Of a stretch of 64,000 nt of DNA, positions 15,976-25,014 are shown one piece after another. The notes below the pieces were generated by a model. It was given only the letters and a program-made list of their open reading frames with translations. It was not told the origin of the DNA and ran no database searches. Origin of the DNA: DASVCN01 sp040905665. GTDB taxonomy: Bacteria > Deinococcota > Deinococci > Deinococcales > Trueperaceae. How positions within the stretch are numbered: position 1 is the stretch's first letter; the number at the start of each line of letters is the position of its first letter. Made by a program: the position numbers and the translations under genes. Where the stretch lies: assembly GCA_040905665.1 (NCBI GenBank), contig JBBDRD010000025.1:1-64000 (forward strand). Direction: 5' to 3'.

Positions 15976-16183
15976 GTTGGCGGCGATGCTCGCGAGGGGT
16001 CGAGGAGAACTATCACGCCTTAATCCCGCTCCGGTACCCCCTTCGAGGCCGAAACTAGCACGCGCCCCTGCCCTCGTTTGTACCTGCCCACGTAAACCAC
16101 TGTCCAGAAGGCGAGTTATACTTCCAGGCGCCCACTCGGCACCAGGTATATCTTCGCTCCGAAGGGGCACACAGGAGGAAGGA
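15976..16183. other. Intergenic region between hslO and otsA
   Basis: Together with the hslO leader this makes a 316-nt stretch without a protein gene. It holds the divergent hslO promoter, a TATACT at 16117-16122 and a TATATC at 16147-16152 that could drive otsA but lack good -35 boxes, and an AGGAGGAAGGA ribosome site just before 16184. No structured RNA was recognised. Confidence 0.5.
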
Positions 16184-16252
16184 ATGACGGTCAACAGCTC
16201 TCGACTCGACGACGCGTGGGGAGTGGGCAGGGGGCAAGTGTGTCCTTGCTGA
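16184..16252 (+). CDS. 22-residue upstream ORF overlapping otsA
   Basis: The ORF MTVNSSRLDDAWGVGRGQVC-PC has one of the strongest ribosome sites in the window (AGGAGGAAGGA immediately upstream) and ends with TGA 12 nt inside otsA, in another frame. Ribosomes ending here could reinitiate at the otsA GTG (16240), which itself has only a moderate site. It may be a leader peptide controlling trehalose synthesis. Alternatives are a sequencing frameshift giving OtsA a longer N-terminus, or a chance ORF. There is no homology evidence for the peptide. Confidence 0.45.
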   Translation: MTVNSSRLDDAWGVGRGQVCPC

Positions 16253-17607
16253 TCGTCGCCAATCGCGAACCGATCCGCCGTCATGAGGACGGAAGCCGGC
16301 ACCCGTCGGTGGGCGGACTCACGAGCGCGATGTTGCCCGTGCTGCAAGAACGCGGAGGTAGCTGGATCGCCTGGGGTGAGGATGACGTCGACGAGCTGCC
16401 GGTCATCTCCTACCCTGCAGACGATCCCGCCTTCGAGGTCGTTCGTCTCGAGCTGAGCGAACAAGAAGTCCGAAACTACTACTACGGCTTTTCGAATCGC
16501 GTTCTTTGGCCGCTCTGTCACTACTTCAACGAGCAGATGGACATTCAGCACGACTTCTGGCGCGATTACTGCCAGGTGAACCTGAGCTTCGCCAAAGCGA
16601 CGGCCGAACGTTATGCCCAGGGCAGCGACATCTGGGTTCACGATTACCACCTGATGTGCGTGCCGGCTCTGTTACGCGCAGATCTGCCGCAGGCGCGGAT
16701 CGGCTTCTTCTTCCATATCCCCTTCCCGGCGCCGGAAGAGTGGGGGATCTTGCCTTGGGCACGGGAGCTGGTCGAGGGTCTACTGGGTGCCGACGTCATC
16801 GGCTTCCACACCGAGCGCTACTGTGAGAACTTCCTGGCGGCCGCCGCCGAACTCACCGGAGCCGAGGTTGCCGGAAATATCGTGAGTTGGTATGGGCGCG
16901 AGGTGCGGGTTGAACCTCATCCTATCGGCATAGACACAAAACGCTTCCGCGCCTTGGCGGCCGAACCGGAGATACGGGCAGCCGCCCAACGAATCCGGGT
17001 AGAGACGGCCGCCGAGTATCTGCTTCTGGGCGTCGATCGGCTCGACTACACCAAGGGTGTGCCGGAGCGCCTCCTCGGCTTCGAGCATTTTCTGGAGAAC
17101 AATCCCGACTATCACGAGCGCGTGACGTTGTATCAGATAAGCGCTCCGAGCCGCACCCGCATCGAGTCCTATCAGGAACTCAAACGGAGCGTCGACGAGA
17201 TCGCGGGACGTATCAATGGAGCCTACATGCAGGGTGACTGGGTGCCGGTTCGCTACCTCTACCGCTCGCACACGCAGGAGGAGTTGGTTGCCCACTATCT
17301 CGCCGCCGATGCGATGCTGATCACGCCCTTCAGGGACGGAATGAACATCGTGGCCCAGGAGTTTGCCCTCACCGCCGAACGAGGCCTTCTTATCCTCTCG
17401 CACTTCACCGGGGCGGCCGAGGTGCTGGACGCTTCGATTCTAGTGAACCCGTACGACATCGTGTCGATTTCGAACGCCATTGCCGAGGCCGTGAAGACCC
17501 CGGTCGACGTGCGCCGGGAACGAATGACGGGACTCCGTCGGCAGGTTGACGAGCTGGACGTACACGGATGGGCTCAAAGGTTTCTCGAGTCGATGGAGAG
17601 GGTATGA
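16240..17607 (+). CDS. otsA: Trehalose-6-phosphate synthase
   Basis: OtsA joins UDP-glucose (or another NDP-glucose) and glucose-6-phosphate to trehalose-6-phosphate, for osmotic, desiccation and heat protection. The 455-residue GT20 enzyme starts VSLLIVANREP, followed by a glycine-rich loop in SVGGLTSAML. It has WVHDYHLM near residue 135, GVDRLDYTKGVPERL near 265, and a terminal DGMNIVAQEF. The GTG at 16240 is preferred, since family N-termini begin at this point and GGGGG precedes it; an in-frame GTG at 16216 lacks a site. otsB follows 34 nt downstream. The small ORF at 16184 overlaps the start. Confidence 0.95.
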   Translation: MSLLIVANREPIRRHEDGSRHPSVGGLTSAMLPVLQERGGSWIAWGEDDVDELPVISYPADDPAFEVVRLELSEQEVRNYYYGFSNRVLWPLCHYFNEQMDIQHDFWRDYCQVNLSFAKATAERYAQGSDIWVHDYHLMCVPALLRADLPQARIGFFFHIPFPAPEEWGILPWARELVEGLLGADVIGFHTERYCENFLAAAAELTGAEVAGNIVSWYGREVRVEPHPIGIDTKRFRALAAEPEIRAAAQRIRVETAAEYLLLGVDRLDYTKGVPERLLGFEHFLENNPDYHERVTLYQISAPSRTRIESYQELKRSVDEIAGRINGAYMQGDWVPVRYLYRSHTQEELVAHYLAADAMLITPFRDGMNIVAQEFALTAERGLLILSHFTGAAEVLDASILVNPYDIVSISNAIAEAVKTPVDVRRERMTGLRRQVDELDVHGWAQRFLESMERV

Positions 17608-17641
17608 GCTTAGGGGAGGGTACGGGCTTGGTAGAGCCGCG

Positions 17642-18403
17642 ATGCGGCCACGAGTTTGCTTGGAGCAGTGGTCCGGCGTGAGCGTGCCCCCGCTTGTCGC
17701 CCGGCCACTCTTTCTCCTGGACTACGACGGCACGCTCGCCCAGATAGTCGACGATCCCGATCACGCGCGACCTCACCCTAACGCGGCGCAAATCCTGGAA
17801 GACCTGGCCGAGCGCTTCCCCGTACGGCTGCTGACCGGCCGACGGGTCGCCGACCTGGCCCGGCTTCTGCAGGTACCGCAGCTCGTCGCCATCGGCGTAC
17901 ACGGTCTCGAGGAAGGGCGTTTGGGGGGCGCGGTGCGGTGGCGACTGGACGAAGAGGGGATAGCCCGGCTCAATCAGGTGCGCGAGCGGCTACCGAAGAT
18001 CGCCGGAGTGCGGGTCGAGGACAAAGGCGGAGCGATCGCGCTTCATTACCGGAGCGCCACAGCGAGCGAGGCAGAGGGCGAGGCGCAGGTGAGAGGCGAG
18101 TTGCGCGATTGGGCGCAGGACTTACCCCCCGAGCTCGAGCTGGTTTGGGGCAAAAAGGTCGTCGAGGTTCGGCCGCAGGGCTTCGACAAGGGACGAGCCG
18201 CATTGGAAATCGCTAGCCGGCATGGCGGAGCTACAGCGGTGATGATCGGCGACGATACGACTGACGAGGACGCCTTTCGCGCCCTGAGCGCGCTGGAGCA
18301 GGAGAGCGTGACGATAAAGGTGGGTTTGGGCGAAAGCGCTGCCCGCTACCGACTGGCGGGCGTGGACGAGGTCATCGGGTATCTGCGCCGATATCTGGCG
18401 TAA
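17642..18403 (+). CDS. otsB: Trehalose-6-phosphate phosphatase
   Basis: OtsB removes the phosphate from trehalose-6-phosphate, completing the pathway with otsA. The HAD-fold enzyme shows motif I LLDYDGTLAQI near residue 27 with the nucleophile and acid Asps, motif II in RLLTGRRVAD, a Lys in GKKVVEVRP and motif IV GDDTTDEDAF. The start is uncertain: ATG 17642 gives 253 residues, while GTG 17678 or 17684 would give 241 or 239. Its 3' end overlaps the convergent coaD by 32 bp. Confidence 0.92.
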   Translation: MRPRVCLEQWSGVSVPPLVARPLFLLDYDGTLAQIVDDPDHARPHPNAAQILEDLAERFPVRLLTGRRVADLARLLQVPQLVAIGVHGLEEGRLGGAVRWRLDEEGIARLNQVRERLPKIAGVRVEDKGGAIALHYRSATASEAEGEAQVRGELRDWAQDLPPELELVWGKKVVEVRPQGFDKGRAALEIASRHGGATAVMIGDDTTDEDAFRALSALEQESVTIKVGLGESAARYRLAGVDEVIGYLRRYLA

Positions 18404-18890
18404 CCGTGGGCGCCGGGAAGCGCTCGGCCAGCCGCCTAAGCGAGGCCTTGGGCACCAGCTTCGAAATGTCGGCGCCGTACTTGGCGATCTCCTTGATCCG
18501 AGTGCTGGAAACGTACGACCAGCGGGTGGCGGTCATGATGAAGGTCGTCTCGGCGTCGGGGTTGAGCTGCCGGTTGAGGTGTGCCATCTGCAACTCGGTC
18601 TCGAAGTCGCTGATGGCCCGCAGGCTTTTCACGATAACGCTCGCCTGGCGCCGCCTCACATAGTCGGCCAGTAGTCCCTCGAACCTATCGGCGTCGACGT
18701 TCGGCATCCCTTTGATCGTCTCCTCGATCATGGCTAGCCGCTCTTCGATGTCAAAGAGTTTCGTTTCCTTCAAGGAATTGTCGAGGACGGCAACGGTGAG
18801 GCGGTCGTAGATCTTGGCTGCTCGCCGGATTACGTCGAGATGACCATTATGGAGCGGATCGAAAGAGCCGGGGTAGACGGCGTATGTCAT
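18372..18890 (-). CDS. coaD: Phosphopantetheine adenylyltransferase
   Basis: CoaD adenylates 4'-phosphopantetheine to dephospho-CoA, the penultimate step of coenzyme A synthesis. The 172-residue nucleotidyltransferase has the signature YPGSFDPLHNGHLDVI (containing the HxGH-type motif) at residues 6-21, and the second signature in SSTRIKEIA, a variant of the more usual SSSxVKE. It lies 12 nt after meaB in the same direction. A TAGAAT box at 18900-18905, 9 nt before the ATG and overlapping the meaB 3' end, could give it its own near-leaderless transcript. Confidence 0.95.
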   Translation of the reverse strand: MTYAVYPGSFDPLHNGHLDVIRRAAKIYDRLTVAVLDNSLKETKLFDIEERLAMIEETIKGMPNVDADRFEGLLADYVRRRQASVIVKSLRAISDFETELQMAHLNRQLNPDAETTFIMTATRWSYVSSTRIKEIAKYGADISKLVPKASLRRLAERFPAPTVTPDIGADTR

Positions 18891-18902
18891 GTTGAAACCA
18901 TT

Positions 18903-19886
18903 CTACCGCCGGAGCAGCCGAGCTACCGCTCCAGCCGGCGTGAGGCGGCCCGAGAGGATCTCCTCGACGAACTCGTGCTCACGACCTTCGAGCGTCCGCC
19001 GGAGCTCCTCGTGGAGGATCGCGGCTATCTCGAATCGCACTCGGCGGTGGCGCATCTCGCCCTGTTTTCCGGTGGCGCGCAGGTGCTCGCCATGGCTCAA
19101 GACGCCCTCCATCAAAGCTTCGACGCCCTCGCTCCGGTTGGCGATCGTTTCTAGTATCGGAGTTCGCCATTCGGCATCCTGGTTCTGCGAATCGTGAGCG
19201 GCATGTTGGGCGTTCTGCCGGGCGATCTGTAGCATCAGGCGAATCTCGCGCCGCAAACGCGAAGCGCCGGGTTGGTCGGCCTTGTTGATTACATACAGAT
19301 CGGCGATCTCCATGATCCCGGCCTTGAAGGCCTGCACGGCGTCACCCTGCCCGGGAGTGAGCACCAGCAGAGTGGTATCGGCGGCCTTGGCGATCTCCAC
19401 CTCCGACTGACCCACGCCCACTGTCTCCAGCAGGATAGTGTCAAAGCCCACCGCGTCCAGCAGCGCCACGACTTGCAGGGTTGCGGCAGCCAGACCGCCC
19501 AGGTGTCCGCGGGTAGCCATGGATCGGATGTAGACCTGTGGGTCCGAGTGCCAGCGGGTCATGCGTATCCGGTCACCTAGAATCGCTCCGCCGCTAAAGG
19601 GGCTGCTGGGGTCGACCGCCACGACCGCAACCCGCTCGCCTTGCGCCCGGGCGGCGGCGACAAGTCCGTCGGTGAGGGTACTCTTGCCGCCGCCCGGGGG
19701 GCCGGTCACGCCGATCACCCTGGCTTTGCCACCCCTTGAACGAAGCCTCGCCAATAGCTCCTGCCCGGCGGCACCACCGGCTTCGACGAGGGTGATGGCG
19801 CGGGCCAGCGCCCGAACCTCGCCCGAAAGTACCCTGTCGGCCAGCTCCCGGGATGGTAATGGTTCCTGATCGACCGGCATCTCCAT
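18903..19886 (-). CDS. meaB: MeaB/ArgK-family G-protein chaperone
   Basis: This family of P-loop GTPases gates cofactor loading and protects adenosylcobalamin-dependent acyl-CoA mutases such as methylmalonyl-CoA mutase. The 327-residue protein shows VIGVTGPPGGGKSTLTD (Walker A) near residue 55, VAVDPSSPFSGGAILGDRIRM, LLETVGVGQSE (Walker B) and VINKADQPGA (base specificity NKxD). No mutase gene is in the window, so its client lies elsewhere. The ATG at 19886 is used; a GTG at 19946 with AGGAGG only 3 nt before it is the alternative and would add 20 residues. Confidence 0.9.
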   Translation of the reverse strand: MEMPVDQEPLPSRELADRVLSGEVRALARAITLVEAGGAAGQELLARLRSRGGKARVIGVTGPPGGGKSTLTDGLVAAARAQGERVAVVAVDPSSPFSGGAILGDRIRMTRWHSDPQVYIRSMATRGHLGGLAAATLQVVALLDAVGFDTILLETVGVGQSEVEIAKAADTTLLVLTPGQGDAVQAFKAGIMEIADLYVINKADQPGASRLRREIRLMLQIARQNAQHAAHDSQNQDAEWRTPILETIANRSEGVEALMEGVLSHGEHLRATGKQGEMRHRRVRFEIAAILHEELRRTLEGREHEFVEEILSGRLTPAGAVARLLRR

Positions 19887-20082
19887 GGCTCCGCTCCAGC
19901 CCGCCTTGCGCCGGACCTCCTCCCACGATACCGTGCTACTCGCCACCGACCTCCTCTGGGGAGCTGTCCACCCACACTGGGAAGTTCTGTACACTAGGCG
20001 AACAACGTGTCCCAAACGGTTATCGAAGCGGTGAACCTGGCCAAGGTGAATACCGAGCAGCAAGCAACAACAGGAGGAATAT

Positions 20083-21090
20083 ATGGCACGACCCGTAACC
20101 CTCTTCACCGGCCAGTGGGCCGACATGCCGCTGAGCGAGCTCGCCCCTCTGGCCAAGGAGATGGGCTACGACGGACTCGAGTTGGCGTGCTGGGGCGACC
20201 ATTTCGAAGTGCGCCGGGCGCTCCGGGAGGACGGCTACGCCCAAAGGCAGCTGGAGATCCTCCACCGCAGCGGCCTGGAGTGTTTCGCGATCGGAAACCA
20301 CCTGGTAGGACAGGCGGTATGTGATCCGATCGATTCGCGCCACCAGCCGATACTGCCGGCGCACGTATGGGGCGACGGTGACGCCGAGGGGGTGCGGCAA
20401 CGCGCAGCGCAGGAAATGAAGGACACCGCGCGCGCTGCTGCTGCTTTGGGCGTGGACGTAGTTACCGGCTTCACCGGCTCATCGATCTGGCACTCGATTT
20501 ACGCCTTCCCGCCAACAACCCAGGACTACTGGGAAGCAGGTTTTGCTGACTTCGCCCAGCGCTGGCTGCCTATCCTCGACGCCTTCGAGGACGCAGGCGT
20601 CAGTTTCGCGCTGGAGGTCCACCCAACCGAGATCGCCTTCGACACCTCCTCGGCGACGAGGGCGCTGGAAGCTGTGCGGCACCACCCACGCTTCGGCTTC
20701 AACTACGATCCATCCCATTTGGGCTACCAGGGGGTGGACTACGTCGCCTTCCTGCGCACCTTGGGCGACCGCATCTTCCACGTTCATATGAAAGATGCCT
20801 GGTGGGGACGCGGGGATGGCAGTGCCGGCGTGTTCGGAGGGCATACCAGTTTTGGCGACGCGCGGCGCTACTGGGACTTCCGCTCGGTAGGGCGAGGCGA
20901 TATCGACTTCGAGGAAATTATCGTGGCACTCAACGACATCGGTTACCGCGGCCCGCTCTCTGTCGAATGGGAGGACAGCCGCATGGACCGCGTCCACGGC
21001 GCTCGAGAATCGGCCGCGTACGTTTCCGGGATCGACTTCGAACCGTCTTCCCTGGCGTTCGACGCTGCCTTCGAGAAGGAGCAGTCTTGA
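20083..21090 (+). CDS. Sugar phosphate isomerase/epimerase-like TIM-barrel protein
   Basis: The 335-residue AP-endonuclease-2-like TIM barrel belongs to the xylose-isomerase-like superfamily. Likely metal ligands are in ALEVHPTEIAFD, NYDPSHLGYQGVD, FHVHMKDA and VEWEDS, matching the usual Glu/Asp/His/Glu set. It has a strong AGGAGGA ribosome site 6 nt before the ATG. It is the first gene of a coupled operon with a Gfo/Idh/MocA dehydrogenase, xylA and xylB. It could epimerise or isomerise a free sugar, or act on a 3-keto sugar made by the dehydrogenase; the substrate is not readable from sequence. Confidence 0.85.
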   Translation: MARPVTLFTGQWADMPLSELAPLAKEMGYDGLELACWGDHFEVRRALREDGYAQRQLEILHRSGLECFAIGNHLVGQAVCDPIDSRHQPILPAHVWGDGDAEGVRQRAAQEMKDTARAAAALGVDVVTGFTGSSIWHSIYAFPPTTQDYWEAGFADFAQRWLPILDAFEDAGVSFALEVHPTEIAFDTSSATRALEAVRHHPRFGFNYDPSHLGYQGVDYVAFLRTLGDRIFHVHMKDAWWGRGDGSAGVFGGHTSFGDARRYWDFRSVGRGDIDFEEIIVALNDIGYRGPLSVEWEDSRMDRVHGARESAAYVSGIDFEPSSLAFDAAFEKEQS

Positions 21091-22256
21091 TCCGGGAGCC
21101 GGCTGGTCCTCTGCGCCTGGCCATGGTGGGCGGAGGCAAGGACGCCTTCATCGGTGGCGTACACCGTATGGCGGCCAGGCTGGACGGAAACTTCGTGCTT
21201 ACCGCCGGCGCACTCTCCTCCAGTCCCGACAAGGCGCGCGCGTCGGGTAGGGCACTGGGTCTGCCCGCTGATCGAAACTACGGCAGTTGGGAGGAGATGC
21301 TGCAGGGCGAGCGCGCGCTTCTCGAAGGGGACCGGGTGGACGCGGTCGCCATCGTTACGCCCAACCACATCCACTATCCGGTGGCCAAGGCGTTTGTCGA
21401 GGCCGGCTTCAACGTCATCTGCGACAAGCCGCTAACAACCTCGAGTGAAAACGCTAACGACCTGGTGCGGGCGGTCGAGCAGAGCGGCAAGGTGTTTGCC
21501 GTCACCTACAACTACAGCGGCTATCCGATCGTGAAGCAGGCGCGCGATATGGTCGCCCAGGGCCACCTGGGTGAGTTGCGCAAGGTGATCGTCGAGTACA
21601 ACCAGGGGTGGCTGGCCACCAAGCTGGAGGATCAGGGAGCCAAGCAGGCCGAGTGGCGAACCGATCCACAGCGGAGCGGTGTTGGTGGAGCAATTGGCGA
21701 CATCGGCTCACACGCCGAAAATCTCGTGGCCACCATTACCGGTTTGGAGATCGAGTCGCTTTGCGCCGAACTCACTACCTTCGTACCGGGGCGGCGGCTG
21801 GACGACGACGCCAATCTGCTGATCCGCTACCGGGGCGGAGCACGCGGCGTGCTGATCGCTTCGCAGATCGAAGTGGGTGAGGAGAACGACCTACGCATTC
21901 GCGTTTACGGAACCGAAGGTTCGATATCTTGGCGCCAAGAGGACCCCAACCACCTGATCTACAAACCTCTCGAGGGCCCGGCGCAGATCTTTACCAGGAA
22001 CGGCGGCGAATACCTGAGCAAGTCAGCATCGGCTCACAGCCGCCTGCCGTCGGGCCATCCCGAAGCGTTCATCGAGGCCTTTGCGAACGTATACGGGAAT
22101 GTGGCCGCCGCGATTCGCGGAGAAGATGCCGAGTTTCCGACGGTCGCGGATGGCGCCCGCGGTGTCCATTTCATCGAGAAGACGGTGGAGAGCAGTCGTA
22201 GCGAGAAGAAGTGGACCCCGGCGACCTGGTCGGTTACCGAGGGCGGCAAGTCATGA
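21087..22256 (+). CDS. Gfo/Idh/MocA-family NAD(P)-dependent sugar dehydrogenase
   Basis: The 389-residue protein has an N-terminal Rossmann fold (LRLAMVGGGKDAFIGGVHRMA near residue 10), the family motif ICDKPLTT around 115 and a C-terminal dehydrogenase domain with IGDIGSHAENL, whose His is the usual catalytic or substrate residue. The TTG at 21087 overlaps the previous TGA (TTGA) and has AAGGAG 5 nt upstream, so it is the likely start; the first in-frame ATG (21123) would remove residues of the first beta strand. Operon position points to oxidation of a pentose or glycoside. Confidence 0.87.
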   Translation: MIREPAGPLRLAMVGGGKDAFIGGVHRMAARLDGNFVLTAGALSSSPDKARASGRALGLPADRNYGSWEEMLQGERALLEGDRVDAVAIVTPNHIHYPVAKAFVEAGFNVICDKPLTTSSENANDLVRAVEQSGKVFAVTYNYSGYPIVKQARDMVAQGHLGELRKVIVEYNQGWLATKLEDQGAKQAEWRTDPQRSGVGGAIGDIGSHAENLVATITGLEIESLCAELTTFVPGRRLDDDANLLIRYRGGARGVLIASQIEVGEENDLRIRVYGTEGSISWRQEDPNHLIYKPLEGPAQIFTRNGGEYLSKSASAHSRLPSGHPEAFIEAFANVYGNVAAAIRGEDAEFPTVADGARGVHFIEKTVESSRSEKKWTPATWSVTEGGKS

Positions 22257-23419
22257 GTTCGAACTATCAGCCTCGTCCCGAGCACAAGTTCACCTTTGGA
22301 CTGTGGACGGTGGGCAATGTGGGCCGGGATCCGTTCGGCGAACCCACTCGCCGACCGCTTACGCCGGTCCGAATTGTGCAGAAGCTAGCGGAACTGGGCG
22401 CCTGGGGCGTCAACCTCCACGACAACGACCTGGTGCCGGCAGGATCGAGTACGGCTGAGCGCGACCGGATAGTGCGGGAGTTCAAGCAGGCGCTGGGCGA
22501 TAACGGGATGGTCGTTCCGATGGCGACGACCAATCTCTTTGGCGATCCGGTCTTCAAGGACGGCGCCTTCACCAGCGCCGACGCCCGCGTTCGAGCCTAC
22601 GCGCTGCAAAAGACAATGAGAGCGATGGACCTGGGCGCCGAGCTGGGCGCCAAGACCTACGTCTTCTGGGGCGGACGCGAAGGCTCCGAGGTGGACGGCG
22701 CCGGCAAGCTACTCGACGCTCTCGGCTGGTTTCGTGACGCCTTGGATTTTCTCTGCGCCTACTCGGAGGACCAGGGCTACGGTTACCGCTTCGCGCTCGA
22801 GCCCAAGCCCAACGAGCCGCGAGGCGACATCTTCTTCCCCACTGTCGGATCGATGCTCGGCTTCATCGCCACGCTCGACAAGCCCGAGATGGTCGGGGTG
22901 AATCCGGAGTTCGCCCACGAGACCATGGCGGGGCTCTCCTTCCCGCATGCACTGGCGCAGGCGCTCGACGCCGGAAAGCTCTTCCACGTCGATCTCAACG
23001 ACCAGAAGATGGGTCGCTTCGACCAGGATCTGCGCTTTGCCGCCGAGAACCAGAAGAGCGCCTTCTTCACCGTTCAGCTGCTGGAGAGGAGCGGCTACGA
23101 CGGCCCAAGGCACTTCGACGCCCACGCCTTGCGGACCGAAGACGAGGAGGGGGTGTGGGCATTTGCTGTCGGCTGCATGCGCAGCTATCTGATTCTCAAG
23201 GAGAAGGTGGAGAGGTTCGACTCGGACCCCCAGATTCGCGAGGCGTTGGCGGCCTACCGGGTGGAGGATGAACAGCTCGCTGCGCTGAGCCGTTACAGCC
23301 GGGAGAATGCAGAGCGCCTAAAGAATCGGGACTTCGACCTCGATGCGTTGCGGCGCCGCGGCCCGGGGCTCGAGCGGCTCGATCAGCTCACAATCGAGCT
23401 GCTGCTGGGCGTTCGCTGA
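22253..23419 (+). CDS. xylA: Xylose isomerase
   Basis: XylA converts D-xylose to D-xylulose. The 388-residue protein resembles the shorter class of isomerases found in actinobacteria and Thermus. Visible elements are FTFGLWTVGN at the start, WGVNLHDNDLVP with the catalytic His and Asp, EPKPNEPRGDIF and VGVNPEFAHETMAG with metal ligands, and FHVDLNDQKMGRFDQDLRF with the second metal site. The ATG at 22253 overlaps the dehydrogenase TGA (ATGA), and the xylB ATG overlaps its own stop by 1 nt. Confidence 0.96.
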   Translation: MSSNYQPRPEHKFTFGLWTVGNVGRDPFGEPTRRPLTPVRIVQKLAELGAWGVNLHDNDLVPAGSSTAERDRIVREFKQALGDNGMVVPMATTNLFGDPVFKDGAFTSADARVRAYALQKTMRAMDLGAELGAKTYVFWGGREGSEVDGAGKLLDALGWFRDALDFLCAYSEDQGYGYRFALEPKPNEPRGDIFFPTVGSMLGFIATLDKPEMVGVNPEFAHETMAGLSFPHALAQALDAGKLFHVDLNDQKMGRFDQDLRFAAENQKSAFFTVQLLERSGYDGPRHFDAHALRTEDEEGVWAFAVGCMRSYLILKEKVERFDSDPQIREALAAYRVEDEQLAALSRYSRENAERLKNRDFDLDALRRRGPGLERLDQLTIELLLGVR

Positions 23420-24858
23420 TGACTCGCAAACGCACGGGATTAGGCATTGACGTGGGCACCTCGGCGCTCAAGGCGCTGGCAGTGGACGAAGCGGGTGCCG
23501 TACTCGCGACGAGCGAGAGATCCTATCCCCTCCTCACGCCTCAACCCGGTTGGAGCGAGCAGGAACCCGAGGCCTGGTGGCAGGCCGCCCGCGAGGCGCT
23601 CGCCGAACTAACTGCCCGGTTGGAGGGCGAGTACGAACCGATGGCGCTGGGACTCAGCGGTCAGATGCACGGAATGGTGCCGCTCGATGAGGCCGGGGAG
23701 GTAGTACGGCCGGCGCTACTCTGGAACGACCAACGCACCGGCGACGCCGTGGACGCGATAGAGCAGGCGGTGCCGCGGCGAGAAATGATCGAGCGAACAG
23801 GTAACCCCGCCATCACAGGATTCCAGCTGGCCAAGGTCGTCTGGCTCCGCGAGGTGGAGCCCGAGAGTTACGCGCGAACCCGCCACGTGCTCTTTCCCAA
23901 GGACTTTATCGGTTTCCGACTGACCGGCGAGCTGTTCGCCGAGCCCAGCGACGCCTCTGGTTCGAACGCCTTCAATCTCCACGCCAAGGCCTGGGACGCC
24001 GACGTTCTCAAGGCGCTCGAGCTCGACCCGCGGCTCTGGCCTCAGGTGGTCCCGTCGAAAGCGGTGGCCGGCGACATCGAGGCCAGAGTCGCCAAGGAGC
24101 TGGGACTTCCCGAAGGCCTCAACGTGGTGGCCGGCGCCGGGGACAACGCCGCTGCTGCCTACGGAATGGGTCTTTCCAGCGAACGTCCCGAGCTGGGTAG
24201 TTTGAGCCTGGGAACATCAGGAGCGGTATTCGCACCGCAGGCCGGCACGGTTACCGATCCCGCCGGCCGCGTCCACCTCTTCTGCCATGCCGACGGCGGC
24301 TACTTCCTGCTGGGCGTAACCCTTGCGGCGGCCGGCAGCCTCAACTGGTTCAGAGAAAAGCTGGCGCCCGGCCACTCATTTTCCCAGCTGCTGGAATTGG
24401 CGGCCGAGGTCTCCCCCGGCGCCGGCGGCGTCACCTTCAAGCCGTACCTGGCCGGCGAGCGTACGCCCCATCTCGATCCACAGCTGCGCGGGTCGTTCCA
24501 CGGCCTCAGCCTGGCGAGCGGGCTACCCGAGCTGGTGCGAGCGGTTCTGGAGGGTGTTGCCTTTAGCCTGCGCGACGCCCTCGAAGTCATGAAGCCACTG
24601 GGCGCACCCGAACGGGCGCTACTCACCGGCGGTGGCGGTCGCTCGGACGTGTGGACGAAAATTCTGGCCGACGTGCTGCAAATCCCCTTGGGCCTTGGCG
24701 GGCAAGTCACCGGTGCGGCGTACGGGGCGGCGCGCCTCGCGCTGGAAACGGGCGGAGAGTCGCCGCCGCGACCGGAATCGGACGTGAATTGGCTCGAGCC
24801 GGGGGATTTCGATCCGTACGCGGCCGCGTACGACCGCTACCGGGAGTTGGGGCCGTGA
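23419..24858 (+). CDS. xylB: Xylulokinase
   Basis: XylB phosphorylates D-xylulose to xylulose-5-phosphate, feeding the pentose phosphate pathway. The 479-residue FGGY kinase shows GLGIDVGTSALKAL near residue 8 (phosphate loop), LSGQMHGMVPLD, LWNDQRTGDA with the catalytic Asp, SLSLGTSGAVF and ALLTGGGGRSDVWTKILAD. It starts at the last base of xylA (TGATG). No pentose transporter or XylR-type regulator lies in the window. Confidence 0.95.
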   Translation: MTRKRTGLGIDVGTSALKALAVDEAGAVLATSERSYPLLTPQPGWSEQEPEAWWQAAREALAELTARLEGEYEPMALGLSGQMHGMVPLDEAGEVVRPALLWNDQRTGDAVDAIEQAVPRREMIERTGNPAITGFQLAKVVWLREVEPESYARTRHVLFPKDFIGFRLTGELFAEPSDASGSNAFNLHAKAWDADVLKALELDPRLWPQVVPSKAVAGDIEARVAKELGLPEGLNVVAGAGDNAAAAYGMGLSSERPELGSLSLGTSGAVFAPQAGTVTDPAGRVHLFCHADGGYFLLGVTLAAAGSLNWFREKLAPGHSFSQLLELAAEVSPGAGGVTFKPYLAGERTPHLDPQLRGSFHGLSLASGLPELVRAVLEGVAFSLRDALEVMKPLGAPERALLTGGGGRSDVWTKILADVLQIPLGLGGQVTGAAYGAARLALETGGESPPRPESDVNWLEPGDFDPYAAAYDRYRELGP

Positions 24859-25014
24859 GAAAGCCGGACTCCTCATTGTGGACCAGGGCCATCTGCCGGC
24901 CCAGTCAATTGGTTACCGTGGGGCCAGGGAACATCGCGCCGGCCGGTTCGGAGCACCGCTCCATGGAGCTGCGGTAACTGCCGCTCACTCAGGCCGCGTG
25001 GTGAGGAGGGCAGC

